A stretch of 64,000 nt of DNA from Ignavibacteriales bacterium UBA1304 (GCA_002307295.1 DBTY01000052.1:1-64000), one strand, 5' to 3'; shown: positions 35,737-45,573, counted from the stretch's first letter. Program-made: numbers and translations. The notes: generated from the letters alone by a model not told the origin.

Positions 35737-36282
35737 TTATTTCAGATGATAGTTTTCGTTAAAGTCAGGGTGATTTTTATCTTTCTCCGATATAATTACC
35801 GGTTGAATAGGCCACTTAATATTAATCGCAGGGTCGTTCCAGCGCAAGCCTCTTTCGTATTGCGGAGCGTAAAACTCCGTTACTAAATAAAACGCTTCGG
35901 AGTTGTCGGTTAACGTTATAAACGAATGCGCAAAGCCTTTGGGAACATAAAGCATTGTACGGTTGTCCTCGTTGAGCTCCACGCCGAACCATTTTAAAAA
36001 CGTATCGGATTCTTTTCTTAAGTCAACGATAACATCGTAGAAAGAACCTTTGAGGCATCTGATTATTTTAGTCTCCGCTTTAGGAGCTAATTGGTAATGT
36101 ATACCGCGGAGAGTCCCTTTATCTTTGCTGGTAGAATTATTTATCTGGACAATCTTATTATCAAGTCCAAGTTTTTCAAATTCATTAACGCAAAAGAAAC
36201 GGGCAAAAAAACCTCTATCGTCTCCGCGTTTTTCAAGGTCAATTGTATAAGCCCCTTTAAGAGGCGTTTCAGTAAAAATCAT
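35737..36282 (-). CDS. rfbC: dTDP-4-dehydrorhamnose 3,5-epimerase-like protein (RfbC family)
   Basis: 181 residues, cupin fold, full length for RfbC. Key features: RGFFARFFC near residue 23, GTLRGIHYQ with the catalytic His near residue 62, DLRKES near 87, and LYVPKGFAHSFITL near 112. Classically it epimerises C3 and C5 of dTDP-4-keto-6-deoxyglucose. Here the neighbouring gene is a CDP-sugar synthase and rfbA, rfbB and rfbD are absent, so the substrate may be a CDP-linked keto sugar. Tightly spaced with genes on both sides. Confidence 0.85.
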   Translation of the reverse strand: MIFTETPLKGAYTIDLEKRGDDRGFFARFFCVNEFEKLGLDNKIVQINNSTSKDKGTLRGIHYQLAPKAETKIIRCLKGSFYDVIVDLRKESDTFLKWFGVELNEDNRTMLYVPKGFAHSFITLTDNSEAFYLVTEFYAPQYERGLRWNDPAINIKWPIQPVIISEKDKNHPDFNENYHLK

Positions 36283-36297
36283 TTTTTAATAGTCCTT

Positions 36298-37287
36298 CTA
36301 TTTTAATCTTTCTTTCAGCGCTTTTAGGCGGATATATTTTGAGCCTTCAAAATCAGCCAGGCTGAATTTATTTTTTATGAATTTTTTGTGAAGCTCTTCC
36401 ATCCCAGAATCAAGGTTATAGGAAAGTTTAAAATTTGGAAGCAGCTTATACAGCAGATCAAAATTCACCCTGTAATTTCTTGGATCGGAACCAACCTCTC
36501 CTGTAAAAACAACGTTAGCGTTTGGAATAAGTTTCTTTACTTTATTAGCCACGTCCTTTACCTGATAGTTTTCTGAGTTCGCGCCGATATTTATCGAGCG
36601 GTTATGCACGTCTTCTCTGGGAGCTTTAGCCAAAGCTATAAAAGCTCTTGCAATATCGCGGCAGTGAATAAGCGGACGCCATGGCGTTCCGTCGCTCATA
36701 ATCCTAATATCTCCGCGCGTAAACGCGCACGCCAAAAGATTATTAACTACAAGGTCAATTCTTAACATAGGGGAATATCCATAAGCGGTTGAATTCCTTA
36801 AAATGATTGGAGAAAAATCAGCGTCGGCAAGTTTTTTAATTCCGGTTTCAGCGTCAACTTTGGAAATTGCGTAAGCTGAAACAGGATTAAAATTAGCCGA
36901 TTCGTCTAAATCTAATTTTTCGCCTTTGCCATAAACAGAGCAGCTGCCGGCAAATAAAAACCGCCCAACTCCAGCATGTTTAGCCATTTTGGCCAGATTA
37001 ATAGACCCGTTTCTGTTAATATTGTAAGTGAGCGATGTGTTAATATCGCCCATTGGGTCGTTTGATATAGCGGCTAAATGCATAACGCAATCGTAGCCTT
37101 CTAAATCGTCAGGCGTAAGCGTTCTTATATCTTTATCCAATTCGATATCCGCTTTTACAAGAGGTTCAAATTCGCAGCCTTCATAAAAGGAAAGGTCGCA
37201 TCCGGTGACGCTATGCCCTTCCTGTTTTAGTAAATCAACTAAATGGCTGCCAATATATCCTTTGTGTCCGGTTACAAAAACTTTCAT
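36298..37287 (-). CDS. NAD-dependent sugar epimerase/dehydratase
   Basis: 329 residues, starting at ATG 37287 (MKVFVTGHKGYIG) because GGAG precedes it and a longer frame would overlap rfbF. Extended SDR features: TGHKGYIGSH glycine motif at 5-14, HLAAIS near 69, GSCSVYG near 112, and the YAISK YxxxK catalytic pair near 133. A C-terminal sugar-binding half includes RPLIHCRDIARAF. The sequence type is used for UDP-, GDP- and CDP-sugars. It follows the cytidylyltransferase by 13 bases, so it probably acts on a CDP-sugar. Whether it is a 4,6-dehydratase or an epimerase is open. Confidence 0.8.
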   Translation of the reverse strand: MKVFVTGHKGYIGSHLVDLLKQEGHSVTGCDLSFYEGCEFEPLVKADIELDKDIRTLTPDDLEGYDCVMHLAAISNDPMGDINTSLTYNINRNGSINLAKMAKHAGVGRFLFAGSCSVYGKGEKLDLDESANFNPVSAYAISKVDAETGIKKLADADFSPIILRNSTAYGYSPMLRIDLVVNNLLACAFTRGDIRIMSDGTPWRPLIHCRDIARAFIALAKAPREDVHNRSINIGANSENYQVKDVANKVKKLIPNANVVFTGEVGSDPRNYRVNFDLLYKLLPNFKLSYNLDSGMEELHKKFIKNKFSLADFEGSKYIRLKALKERLK

Positions 37288-37300
37288 AATAATTACTCCG

Positions 37301-38095
37301 TTAAATAACTTTCCATGGCGCATTTCCGGCATTCCATAACGAGTTGAGATAATCGCGGTCGCGCTGAGTATCCATGCAGCTCCAGAAGCCTTTGTGCTTG
37401 TACATATTTAATTCTCCATCTTTAGCCAATCTGACTAACGGTTCTTTCTCAAGGACGCATTCATCGTCTTTAGAAAGATACTTAAGAAATTCTTTTTTGA
37501 AGAAAAAATATCCTCCGTTAATCCAATTGTCTGTAAAGTCTGGTTTTTCGGCAAATTCAAGAACTTTGTCGTCGTCCAATTTAATTTCGCCAAAACGGGA
37601 AGGCGGATTTACGCCAAGGACGGTTCCGGTTTTGTTGTTTGAAAAATGATAATAATATTCTTCGCCTAGATTAGCGTCAGTCAGACCGTCGCCATAAGTA
37701 ACCGCAAAATGATCTGCAGCGCCAAGATATTTTTCCGCCGCTCTGGCAATGCGGGCTCCGGTCATTGTATACTCGCCTGTATAAGCAAGCGTAACTTCCC
37801 AATCTAAATTGTGATCTATCGAGTGCACTGTTACGTTATTGCTTTTAAGGTCGACGGTAAAATCGCTGTTGAGCGACGTATAGTTAAGGAAATAAGATTT
37901 AATTATTTCCGATTTAAAACCCGTGCAAAGAACAAATTTTATAAATCCATATTTCCTGTAATATTTCATAATATGCCAAAGCACCGGGAAATTGCCTATC
38001 GGTACCATTGGTTTTGGACGGAACTCAGTTTCTTCTTTCAATCTGGTCCCTAGGCCTCCGCATAAAATAAATACCGGAATTTCATTAATTGTCAT
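37301..38095 (-). CDS. rfbF: Glucose-1-phosphate cytidylyltransferase
   Basis: 264 residues. It makes CDP-glucose from CTP and glucose-1-phosphate. The nucleotidyl-transfer signature FILCGGLGTRLKEET at the N-terminus, PKPMVPIGN near 28, the TYGDGLTDANL acceptor/metal region near 134 and NGGYFFF near 193 all match RfbF. ATG 38095 is preceded by AGGAG. Classical CDP-sugar clusters pair it with the dehydratase RfbG; no clear RfbG follows, only the SDR at 36298. Confidence 0.92.
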   Translation of the reverse strand: MTINEIPVFILCGGLGTRLKEETEFRPKPMVPIGNFPVLWHIMKYYRKYGFIKFVLCTGFKSEIIKSYFLNYTSLNSDFTVDLKSNNVTVHSIDHNLDWEVTLAYTGEYTMTGARIARAAEKYLGAADHFAVTYGDGLTDANLGEEYYYHFSNNKTGTVLGVNPPSRFGEIKLDDDKVLEFAEKPDFTDNWINGGYFFFKKEFLKYLSKDDECVLEKEPLVRLAKDGELNMYKHKGFWSCMDTQRDRDYLNSLWNAGNAPWKVI

Positions 38096-38150
38096 TTTAA
38101 CTCCTGGCAGTAATTAATCCGCAAAAACAAGCGATTCGTTTTTAGAATAA

Positions 38151-41100
38151 TTACCAATTTGTTAACGCAAGAACATTTTCTTTAGTTAGTATTCTAAATA
38201 AATTTTCATTTAATAAATAATTTTGCAAATGAGAATTGTCTACATTTAACGAACTGTTATTCCCGCCGCATTCGTTGCAGTAGGGAATATCTTTTGTCTC
38301 CAAATCTTCAATTTCTTCTTTATAACTTTTATTGTCGGAAAAACTTTGTCTTGCTAAAAAGTACATGCTGGAATTAAACAGCTCCTCGCTGGAATTATGC
38401 TTCAGCAAACCAGGGAAAATAAGATTCCTGTTTTTTGTAGGAGGCGCGCAGCAGGGAATAATATTCCCGTGAGCGTCCATAACAATATTCTTGTATAGCC
38501 ATTCGCATGTATATTTATTTTCGGGCTCGCTTTTGCTTAATTCATTTTGCGGAAAACTGTTGAGCAAGGTCGTCCATGTTTTTTCCGGCTGATAATTTAA
38601 TTCCACATTATTATGAGACTCTTTTTCCCATTTATCAGAGCTGTTGTTCCAGTTGCGCAGAAAGCTAATCCGCTTGCTTAAGCTTTTTACCTCAGCCGGA
38701 ATTGTAATTTCAGGATCGGCGGCGCTGACGTCAAAAGGCGTTGCAAGATTTATTTCGTCAATCCCAATTTCTTTGGCAGTATTTACTGCTAAATCTATTT
38801 CGTGTTTATTGTGGTTAAATATTAAAAACTGCCAGACTAAAGTAGGCTTGGATAAACCGTACTTCTTTTTGGCTTCAACAAGCTTTTTCATATTCTCCAT
38901 AACAAGCTCAAACTTTCCGCCTTTTCTGTATTTTTCATAAGTCTTTGCCGAAGCTCCGTCTACTGAAAAGACTAGATAATCCAATCCGGAATTAACGATA
39001 GCTTCCGCGTCTATAGGCAGCGATAGGTTAGTAGAAAGAGAAGTAAATAGTTTGTATTCCTTTGCAAGGGCAATGAACTCAGGCGTTTGTTTATTGATAA
39101 ATGGTTCGCCGTAATTAAAAAATAAAATATGAGTAGCGTAAGGGCCAAAGCTATTCAGGTATTTTTTATACGTCTCTAGAGATAGCAGCCCATTTTCCCA
39201 AAGGAAATCTTTTTTATCCTGAACGTCGTGCAAACATCCGGGGCAGTGCAAATTGCATCCGTTTGAGGGATCAAGTAGCAGACCGAACGGCTTTGCAAGC
39301 ATATAATTATGTTTTCTGAAATACTGATATTTTAATACAAGTAAGTTTGTAATTTTAGCAATAAATAAATTAGCGTCGGTAGCAGAACTAAAAGAGCCTT
39401 TTAGCGCCTGCGTAAGATTATCAGTTAATTTATCAATATGATCGATGAACGAAAAAATATTTCCTGCGCTATAAGTCATAATATCAGCTTCATGTATTAT
39501 GTTATTAACGTAAAGCGCATTATCAATAGGCGCATTGATATTTCCGTTTAAGGCAAATACGTATTCAATATTTTCTTTTGCCGCAATATTTCCTGGATCG
39601 GCTAACAAAGCTTTGTTAAAATAACGTAAAGCCTCGTAAGGATTATTTTCTAATATCTCAATTATACCCATATCATTTAGCGCGTCCGGATTATCCGGAG
39701 CTATGCTAAGAAGTTTATCTAATATTTTTCTTGCTCCGCTAAAATTTTTCTGAACTAATATCTTTTCCGCTTCGACAATCATTTTTTGAATATCGTTTTT
39801 CCTGAAAGCCTGGAAGTTAAATGCATCCTTCGTTAAGTCCTTATCATCGTTCTTATTTTTAGGGATAACCGGGGCGGCGGTTTTACTGCAGGGAATAATT
39901 TCAGCTTTTAGCGATTTAACATAAACTGACAACTCGCGCAGATCGCTATTAATATTTAAATCGCGCGGGATAAAACTACCTGAAGATTCAATCGTAATTT
40001 CATATTCCGGCTCTGTGCCGTCAATTGCTATTTCAACCGGCGCGGTTTGGTAATTATTTTTTAACTCAATTTTATTTGTAACGACGTCGTTAACTTTTAT
40101 AGTTATTACAAGCGGAGACGTTTTGTAACAGGCCATGGCCATATTTGTCACAGTAAACGAAATTACTGCCGCATTGTTTAGCGTAATGAAAAATTTTCCT
40201 TTTTTTGCAATCCATCTGATACCGTTTTCTTCCGGATAAAACCCTTCTGCAAATGCGCAGCTAATTCCGCTTTCTTTATCCGAAATAATTTCTGAAGGTT
40301 TTACAATGTATTTGTTCCATGCAATTATTGATTTCAGGACAAAATTTTCTGAGAAATCCATTCCATCCGCTAGGCATTTTTCTATTTCTTTCTTCCAGCG
40401 CCATGTAATTAAATCAGACTGCCAATAATCGGGAGAAAAATGGTAAGGATAAAAAACTCCCCCGTTCATGTCTCTGCTTTTTAAAAGAGTATAATGCCGT
40501 TCTAAAATATCAGCTCTTGTTTTTAAAACCGGGGAGTAAAACGAACGAACGTCTTTATTAATCATAAATGAAGTACGTATTCGTTTGCCCAATTCGCTTT
40601 CAGTATTTGAGTGGCTGATTATGCTGGACAAAAACTCTGCCGGTAAAACCGAGCATGCATACCCATGTCTTTCAAGCAAAGCATCGGAAAGGTACTTTGC
40701 GGTATTGGCGCTCCAGTCGCTAATGAAAAAAACTTTTCCTGCGTAAACGCCTGCAAATCTATCCGGGCTTTTAACCGTATAACCAAGCTGAACTAATTTA
40801 TCTTTTAACAGAAAAATCAATTCATACATGATTGTTTCGGCCTCGGCAAAAAGCGGCTGCAACTGTTCCAGATTTTCTGTTTCTGAATAAGTAAACCAAT
40901 TCTTAAACAGCTGAACAGAGTTATTAATAAAAGCGCCGACGCGGTCAGGCAGAACAATTTTGTTCATCTCCATTATTTTAACAGAAAGAGAAAGCGATTT
41001 CATTCGCATAAGATGATTTCTTACAGATAATTCCTTCTTTTGCATTTCTTCCATAAACTCAATCGGGAATTCCATCAGAAATAGTTCGACTAAATTAATC

Positions 41101-42956
41101 AACTGATTTTCAGGCGGAGCCTGCTGCGGCGCCAATGGCGGCGCCTGGTTAGACACAGTTTGTAAAATATCGTCGCCGTAAATATGCACAAGGCTAAATG
41201 TGGGATGCAGCCATGATATTTGACTGAGCAATTCTGCATTAATAAATGCAGAAGGCGGATGCTTAATTACATAACGTTCCTGTTCGCTTAAACTGAAAAA
41301 AGAATCAATGCAGAGCTTTAATTCATTCTTGCCGAATTTATCATTTATAACAATAATAAAATCCATATCTGAAAGTCCGGGAACGGAAACCGTGCCCATC
41401 TGATAAATACTCTGTATGCCGCCGCATTGAACAATAGTATCCACATATTTCTTTTTTACTGAATCGTAAAAATCCATTTCAAATTTTTGCGGAAAATCAG
41501 TTAGGAGGTACGACGCGCCGTTTATCTCAGCAAAGCAATTAGACTCGTTTTGGTTCTCTTTGGAAATGGAACCTGATTCATCTGAAATAAAATTAGCCCA
41601 AAGGTCGCCTTCGCCTCCGGCGCATTGAGGCAGATGTAATAACTCGTCTTCCCATATATCATTAGTAGAAAGGAATTTTTGTTTTTCATTTTCAAACAGA
41701 GTCTCAATTAGTTCGGCCGAACGCCCAAGCATATCCGGATAGAGCTCTCTCTTTAACCATTCAGGAATATCAACCTGCATGTCATGCCCGGCGATATCTT
41801 CGTCGGCTTCTTTAAGCGCTTTAATATATAAATTACTATTTCTAAGTTTAGTCGCCTGTTCTATCAGGCTGTATAAATTATCAGGAATTTCTTTTCGTAA
41901 TAAAGTATACAGATGCTTTTTATAAATAAAAGCGCCGTGCAGTTCATAATAAAATATGGGCATTAGCAGCGCAACCTGAACGTATTGTTTTAGCGCGAAT
42001 AAATCAGAAGGGAAATTTCCACATATCCAATCGTGACGCATTCCATACGTAATATTCCAAAAATCTGTTCGTCTTTCTATTAATGAAGGACGGATTGAAT
42101 AATTAAGGTAATTATCCGCAGCATATAAAACTTTTGAATAATCCATCAGCACAAGCGGAAGCCAGGTCTGCGGAAAATATTTCATGTCCTGCTCTGTGTA
42201 AACGTATATGCCGTGGTGCTGAAACGGATCAATCTCTTTGAATAAATTACTGATGACTTTGTTTTTTGCTCTCAGCTCTAAAAGCGCTGAAGGAGAAACG
42301 GCAGTTTGCCGATTTAAAATAGCAAGCGAATCGCAATCGCTTGAACCATAAACATAATCTAAAGTGGCAAGACTGCCATGCAGCAGAAAGCAGGAGAGAT
42401 ACTGTTGTAAGTCAATTACTAAATCGTTTAATTCAGTAAGAGAGCCAAGTAAAACAGGTTCGTCTAAATATTCTTTAGCGTCAAATTCAGGTATTTCGTC
42501 AATATCAATTGTGACTGCTCTTGTTCCTGCTGGAAGAATAATATTTTCAAATTCTTTATAAAATAGTGAAATATACTCGGCGGCCGAAGTTTCTGATATC
42601 CTAAGCTCCGCAGAATACTTGCCAATCCACGATCTTAATTGTTCAAAAGAGTTTGGAGTATACGCGCAAAGAATATTTATTAGCTTAGCCGCTTTATCTA
42701 AATTCAGGCGCTTTACTTCTATATCGCTGTTGTTATCGGCGTCGTTTAGATAAAACTGTAAAAGCCCATGAAAGAGATTTTGCAGCTGCGATAAAATTAT
42801 TTCGACAGGGGAGAGTAATTTGAATACCGGAGCCGTATTAAAGTTTTCTGGATTTGAAATTATAAATTCGCCCGGATCAGAAAATAAATTTAATATCTGC
42901 TCGTCATCTTTAAGGAATTTATCTCCAGTTCTTTTATAGCTGTTTTTATCTGGCAT
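38151..42956 (-). CDS. Giant fusion: two nucleotidyltransferase-like motifs, TPRs, radical SAM/SPASM
   Basis: 1601 residues. A first nucleotidyltransferase-like motif lies at 191-214 (HGS at 193-195 and SDCD at 206-209). A second lies at 520-537 (MGT then SDMD at 529-532). A beta-rich region (about 900-1018) begins GFYPEENGIRWI and may bind carbohydrate. TPR-like helices cover about 1055-1130. A radical SAM domain follows with C1234, C1238 and C1241 (CNLHCPGC) binding a 4Fe-4S cluster, NYGEPF near 1281 and SVDGAS near 1331. A SPASM-type end carries C1484, C1502, C1503, C1560 and C1563. It lies 6 bases after the small methyltransferase gene and upstream of rfbF. The combination is one I do not recognise; a role in modifying a surface glycan or its carrier is inferred from context only. 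Confidence 0.8.
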   Translation of the reverse strand: MPDKNSYKRTGDKFLKDDEQILNLFSDPGEFIISNPENFNTAPVFKLLSPVEIILSQLQNLFHGLLQFYLNDADNNSDIEVKRLNLDKAAKLINILCAYTPNSFEQLRSWIGKYSAELRISETSAAEYISLFYKEFENIILPAGTRAVTIDIDEIPEFDAKEYLDEPVLLGSLTELNDLVIDLQQYLSCFLLHGSLATLDYVYGSSDCDSLAILNRQTAVSPSALLELRAKNKVISNLFKEIDPFQHHGIYVYTEQDMKYFPQTWLPLVLMDYSKVLYAADNYLNYSIRPSLIERRTDFWNITYGMRHDWICGNFPSDLFALKQYVQVALLMPIFYYELHGAFIYKKHLYTLLRKEIPDNLYSLIEQATKLRNSNLYIKALKEADEDIAGHDMQVDIPEWLKRELYPDMLGRSAELIETLFENEKQKFLSTNDIWEDELLHLPQCAGGEGDLWANFISDESGSISKENQNESNCFAEINGASYLLTDFPQKFEMDFYDSVKKKYVDTIVQCGGIQSIYQMGTVSVPGLSDMDFIIVINDKFGKNELKLCIDSFFSLSEQERYVIKHPPSAFINAELLSQISWLHPTFSLVHIYGDDILQTVSNQAPPLAPQQAPPENQLINLVELFLMEFPIEFMEEMQKKELSVRNHLMRMKSLSLSVKIMEMNKIVLPDRVGAFINNSVQLFKNWFTYSETENLEQLQPLFAEAETIMYELIFLLKDKLVQLGYTVKSPDRFAGVYAGKVFFISDWSANTAKYLSDALLERHGYACSVLPAEFLSSIISHSNTESELGKRIRTSFMINKDVRSFYSPVLKTRADILERHYTLLKSRDMNGGVFYPYHFSPDYWQSDLITWRWKKEIEKCLADGMDFSENFVLKSIIAWNKYIVKPSEIISDKESGISCAFAEGFYPEENGIRWIAKKGKFFITLNNAAVISFTVTNMAMACYKTSPLVITIKVNDVVTNKIELKNNYQTAPVEIAIDGTEPEYEITIESSGSFIPRDLNINSDLRELSVYVKSLKAEIIPCSKTAAPVIPKNKNDDKDLTKDAFNFQAFRKNDIQKMIVEAEKILVQKNFSGARKILDKLLSIAPDNPDALNDMGIIEILENNPYEALRYFNKALLADPGNIAAKENIEYVFALNGNINAPIDNALYVNNIIHEADIMTYSAGNIFSFIDHIDKLTDNLTQALKGSFSSATDANLFIAKITNLLVLKYQYFRKHNYMLAKPFGLLLDPSNGCNLHCPGCLHDVQDKKDFLWENGLLSLETYKKYLNSFGPYATHILFFNYGEPFINKQTPEFIALAKEYKLFTSLSTNLSLPIDAEAIVNSGLDYLVFSVDGASAKTYEKYRKGGKFELVMENMKKLVEAKKKYGLSKPTLVWQFLIFNHNKHEIDLAVNTAKEIGIDEINLATPFDVSAADPEITIPAEVKSLSKRISFLRNWNNSSDKWEKESHNNVELNYQPEKTWTTLLNSFPQNELSKSEPENKYTCEWLYKNIVMDAHGNIIPCCAPPTKNRNLIFPGLLKHNSSEELFNSSMYFLARQSFSDNKSYKEEIEDLETKDIPYCNECGGNNSSLNVDNSHLQNYLLNENLFRILTKENVLALTNW

Positions 42957-42962
42957 ATTGTC

Positions 42963-43469
42963 TCACTTTATCGCTCTAAGAAAAAATTCTATACTGCCGA
43001 CTACGTTAAAAAAATGTCGTCTGGCATATTCCTTAACAATTGCAGTTTTATTCTCCCATTCCGGGAAGTAGTTATATTTAACATTTTCAGTCCTAAACCT
43101 TGCTTTAGTCGTTTCGTTAGCCGAACCGACTAATTTCCCTTCTTCAAAAAACAGAAAACTGTGTTCGTTGAAATGGACATGGTGATAAGGATTTACAAGA
43201 TTATATTCCATACTTGTAATATAAGGGACTCCAATATGAACAAGCGCGTCAGGCGCGGCAACGCGCCATAGTTCTTCAATTACGTATAGATAATTCTGGC
43301 TGTGTTCAATTGAATGCCATGCGAGAACTTCATCAAAAAAATTATCGTCAAAAGGCCATTTATCCTTATCCATATCAAAATGGACGTCGGCTTTTAGATT
43401 AGAATTAATATCGGCGTTAATATAGTCGTCAATATATTTTGTTCCGCATCCTAAATGAAGTTTATTCAT
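42963..43469 (-). CDS. SAM-dependent methyltransferase (class I, small)
   Basis: 168 residues from ATG 43469 (MNKLHLGCG), chosen because GAGG precedes it and a longer frame would run into the upstream gene. The SAM-binding motif is LHLGCGTKYIDDYINAD at 4-20; WPFDDNFFDEVLAWHSIEH near 39-57 is typical of the Methyltransf_11 family found in glycan clusters. It probably methylates a sugar or lipid-linked intermediate. Placed between two large fusion proteins of the same operon. Confidence 0.82.
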   Translation of the reverse strand: MNKLHLGCGTKYIDDYINADINSNLKADVHFDMDKDKWPFDDNFFDEVLAWHSIEHSQNYLYVIEELWRVAAPDALVHIGVPYITSMEYNLVNPYHHVHFNEHSFLFFEEGKLVGSANETTKARFRTENVKYNYFPEWENKTAIVKEYARRHFFNVVGSIEFFLRAIK

Positions 43470-43485
43470 AGCGCAATCCTCATAA

Positions 43486-45402
43486 TTATTTAGTCCGCCC
43501 ATCAAATAAATTGCTAAACCCGCGTCTTCCGCTCATATAATCTTTATCGCGCGCAGGCGCTACGGGAGAGGACGCGTCGGCTAAATATTGCAAACTCCAG
43601 CCGACATCTAAGGCTATTTTGCCTAAATGTTTTTTTATACGCCCGGCAAGTATTTTACCCGTTATGCTTGCCGCAATAATAGCTATGTCAAAATCATATT
43701 CCTGAACTTCTTCCCACAGTTTATCTAAACTGCCAAAAGCCTCCGCGCCTGAATGAGGCGTGTAAATGGCTCCTGCTAATTCTGGTTTTGACTGGGGCAT
43801 GCCTGCTGATTTAAATGATTCCCTGTAGTCGTCGTTTTGCAAAAGCCGTGCAAATTTTACAGCGGCGTTTCCAATCAACAATATTTTGCCTTTGCTTAAA
43901 AGAGGCAATAAATAACCCTGGTCTAAAAGCTCCGCGTTAATTACTACGTCAAATTCGTTTTGTAAATAAACATTATGCTGATGGTATGCTGCAAAAGTTT
44001 TATCAGTATCGGCGCTCCATTGTGCGTTAACGGTTTTTCTGTGAGAACCAAGTATATCGGCTTCAAGCAAGATATCAAAATATTCCTTTTGCGCTTCTGT
44101 AAAAACGTTTGTCTGTAGCGCGCATGGATTTAATCCAAGATTTTTCTCTAGAACTGCGGCTTCCGTTTGTAAATCCAGACGTTCAATATCAATTTTGCCG
44201 TAAGCCAAAAATCTTGCTTCAATATCGCCTATGCGAACCATCGAAAAAGGAAGCTTAGCGGCAATAGCCGCATATAGTTTTTCAATAATAATTTTTACGC
44301 GTTCATGCGTATAATATTCATTAAAGAATCCCGACGTAAATACTTCGGGCGATTTTAAATCATCATTCGTAATAGCAGGCGTTTGTAAATCCGCCGATAT
44401 ATTTTTAGCAATAAGATTGATTCTCTTGTTTCCTGCTCCGTCTTTTTCGTCTGTAATGTAGAGTCTTTCAATTTCAAATTTACTCCCAAAGTTATTTCTT
44501 ATTTTATCTTCATTATAAAAAGCTACATGGGCCGGATCAGGGAACGATTTTTCAAACGGACAGTGAATAATTAAATATCCCCCCGGCTTTAACGCGTTTG
44601 AGATTTTATCTAATACCAGAGGAAGGTCCTCTTCATAAATGTGCTCCAATACGTCAAACGCTATAACGCTGTTAAAATACTTTGGCGGAAGCTGCATATC
44701 TGCAAAAGTAGAATTGCAGTAGCTGATTCTTTGCGCTATTTCTGGGGGCTCGTTTGCTCTTATTTTAATTGCGCCGTTTATGGCGTCAGTCTGAATATCA
44801 ACCCCATAGACAAAATGCCCGTTGCGGGCAAGTATGACGCTATTGAGGCCAAGATTACAGCCCAGGTGTAAAACGGTTGCGCCAAGTTTGGCTCTAAACG
44901 TTTTAAGCAGTTTATAATCGTGATGGTTATACCGAAAAGCAAAATCAAGCGGAATTAAATTCTTTTCTTTCGCTAAGTATTGGGCGTTAAGCGCTGTTGT
45001 CTTAAAGCTGTCCCTGGGTAAGCCATACAGTATATTCTTATAATCTGGTTTCTTTTTTATTTGACGGGAAAAATATTCAATGGCTTTCTTGCAGCCGGAT
45101 TTATCCTTTTGAAGGAATGATGTTTTAATAAAATCCCAATAAAAAGAATCTAGCTCGTAATCAGTCCTTTTTTCCGATTCATACAGGTTAATTAATTCAG
45201 AAAGGACTTTATGTTTATTATCTCCATTCCTAAGAGCAAGTCTTAAATGCTCTTCGTAATTATTATAATCCAGTCCATCCGGAATATCATTTAGCGCATA
45301 ATTTACCGGCGAAAAAATGCCGTCAGGGTTTGTTTCTAAGCCTGATTTCGAGTTTAGCCCGGCGATATTAGCGTTAGTTCCAAATAAGTCGGAGGAAGAC
45401 AT
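43486..45402 (-). CDS. Methyltransferase / GT-D-type glycosyltransferase fusion
   Basis: 638 residues and the first gene of the - strand glycan operon. The N-terminal part (about 45-130) is helical. A class I methyltransferase domain (about 172-335) has VLHLGCNLGLNS near 177 and FDVLEHIYEED near 249. The C-terminal domain (about 375-625) has FSMVRIGDIEARFLAYG near 386, the signature (R-x-G-D-x-E) of GT-D-fold glycosyltransferases, followed by DIAIIAAS and a DVGWSLQYL end. Such proteins modify surface polysaccharides. The two activities in one chain suggest coupled methylation and glycosyl transfer (inference). Confidence 0.8.
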   Translation of the reverse strand: MSSSDLFGTNANIAGLNSKSGLETNPDGIFSPVNYALNDIPDGLDYNNYEEHLRLALRNGDNKHKVLSELINLYESEKRTDYELDSFYWDFIKTSFLQKDKSGCKKAIEYFSRQIKKKPDYKNILYGLPRDSFKTTALNAQYLAKEKNLIPLDFAFRYNHHDYKLLKTFRAKLGATVLHLGCNLGLNSVILARNGHFVYGVDIQTDAINGAIKIRANEPPEIAQRISYCNSTFADMQLPPKYFNSVIAFDVLEHIYEEDLPLVLDKISNALKPGGYLIIHCPFEKSFPDPAHVAFYNEDKIRNNFGSKFEIERLYITDEKDGAGNKRINLIAKNISADLQTPAITNDDLKSPEVFTSGFFNEYYTHERVKIIIEKLYAAIAAKLPFSMVRIGDIEARFLAYGKIDIERLDLQTEAAVLEKNLGLNPCALQTNVFTEAQKEYFDILLEADILGSHRKTVNAQWSADTDKTFAAYHQHNVYLQNEFDVVINAELLDQGYLLPLLSKGKILLIGNAAVKFARLLQNDDYRESFKSAGMPQSKPELAGAIYTPHSGAEAFGSLDKLWEEVQEYDFDIAIIAASITGKILAGRIKKHLGKIALDVGWSLQYLADASSPVAPARDKDYMSGRRGFSNLFDGRTK

Positions 45403-45573
45403 TAAATACTGTCCTTAATTAATTGCCATATTAGCCGTGAATTTTTGCAGAAAACTCTGTTTGTCATAAATAACGGCATTGTTGTACATTAAACATACAG
45501 GGGTTCTGCAATTTTTGTACCAGCTGAAAAATGGCGATTTTGGATTAATTTTAAGGTGAAAGGGATAAATTTA

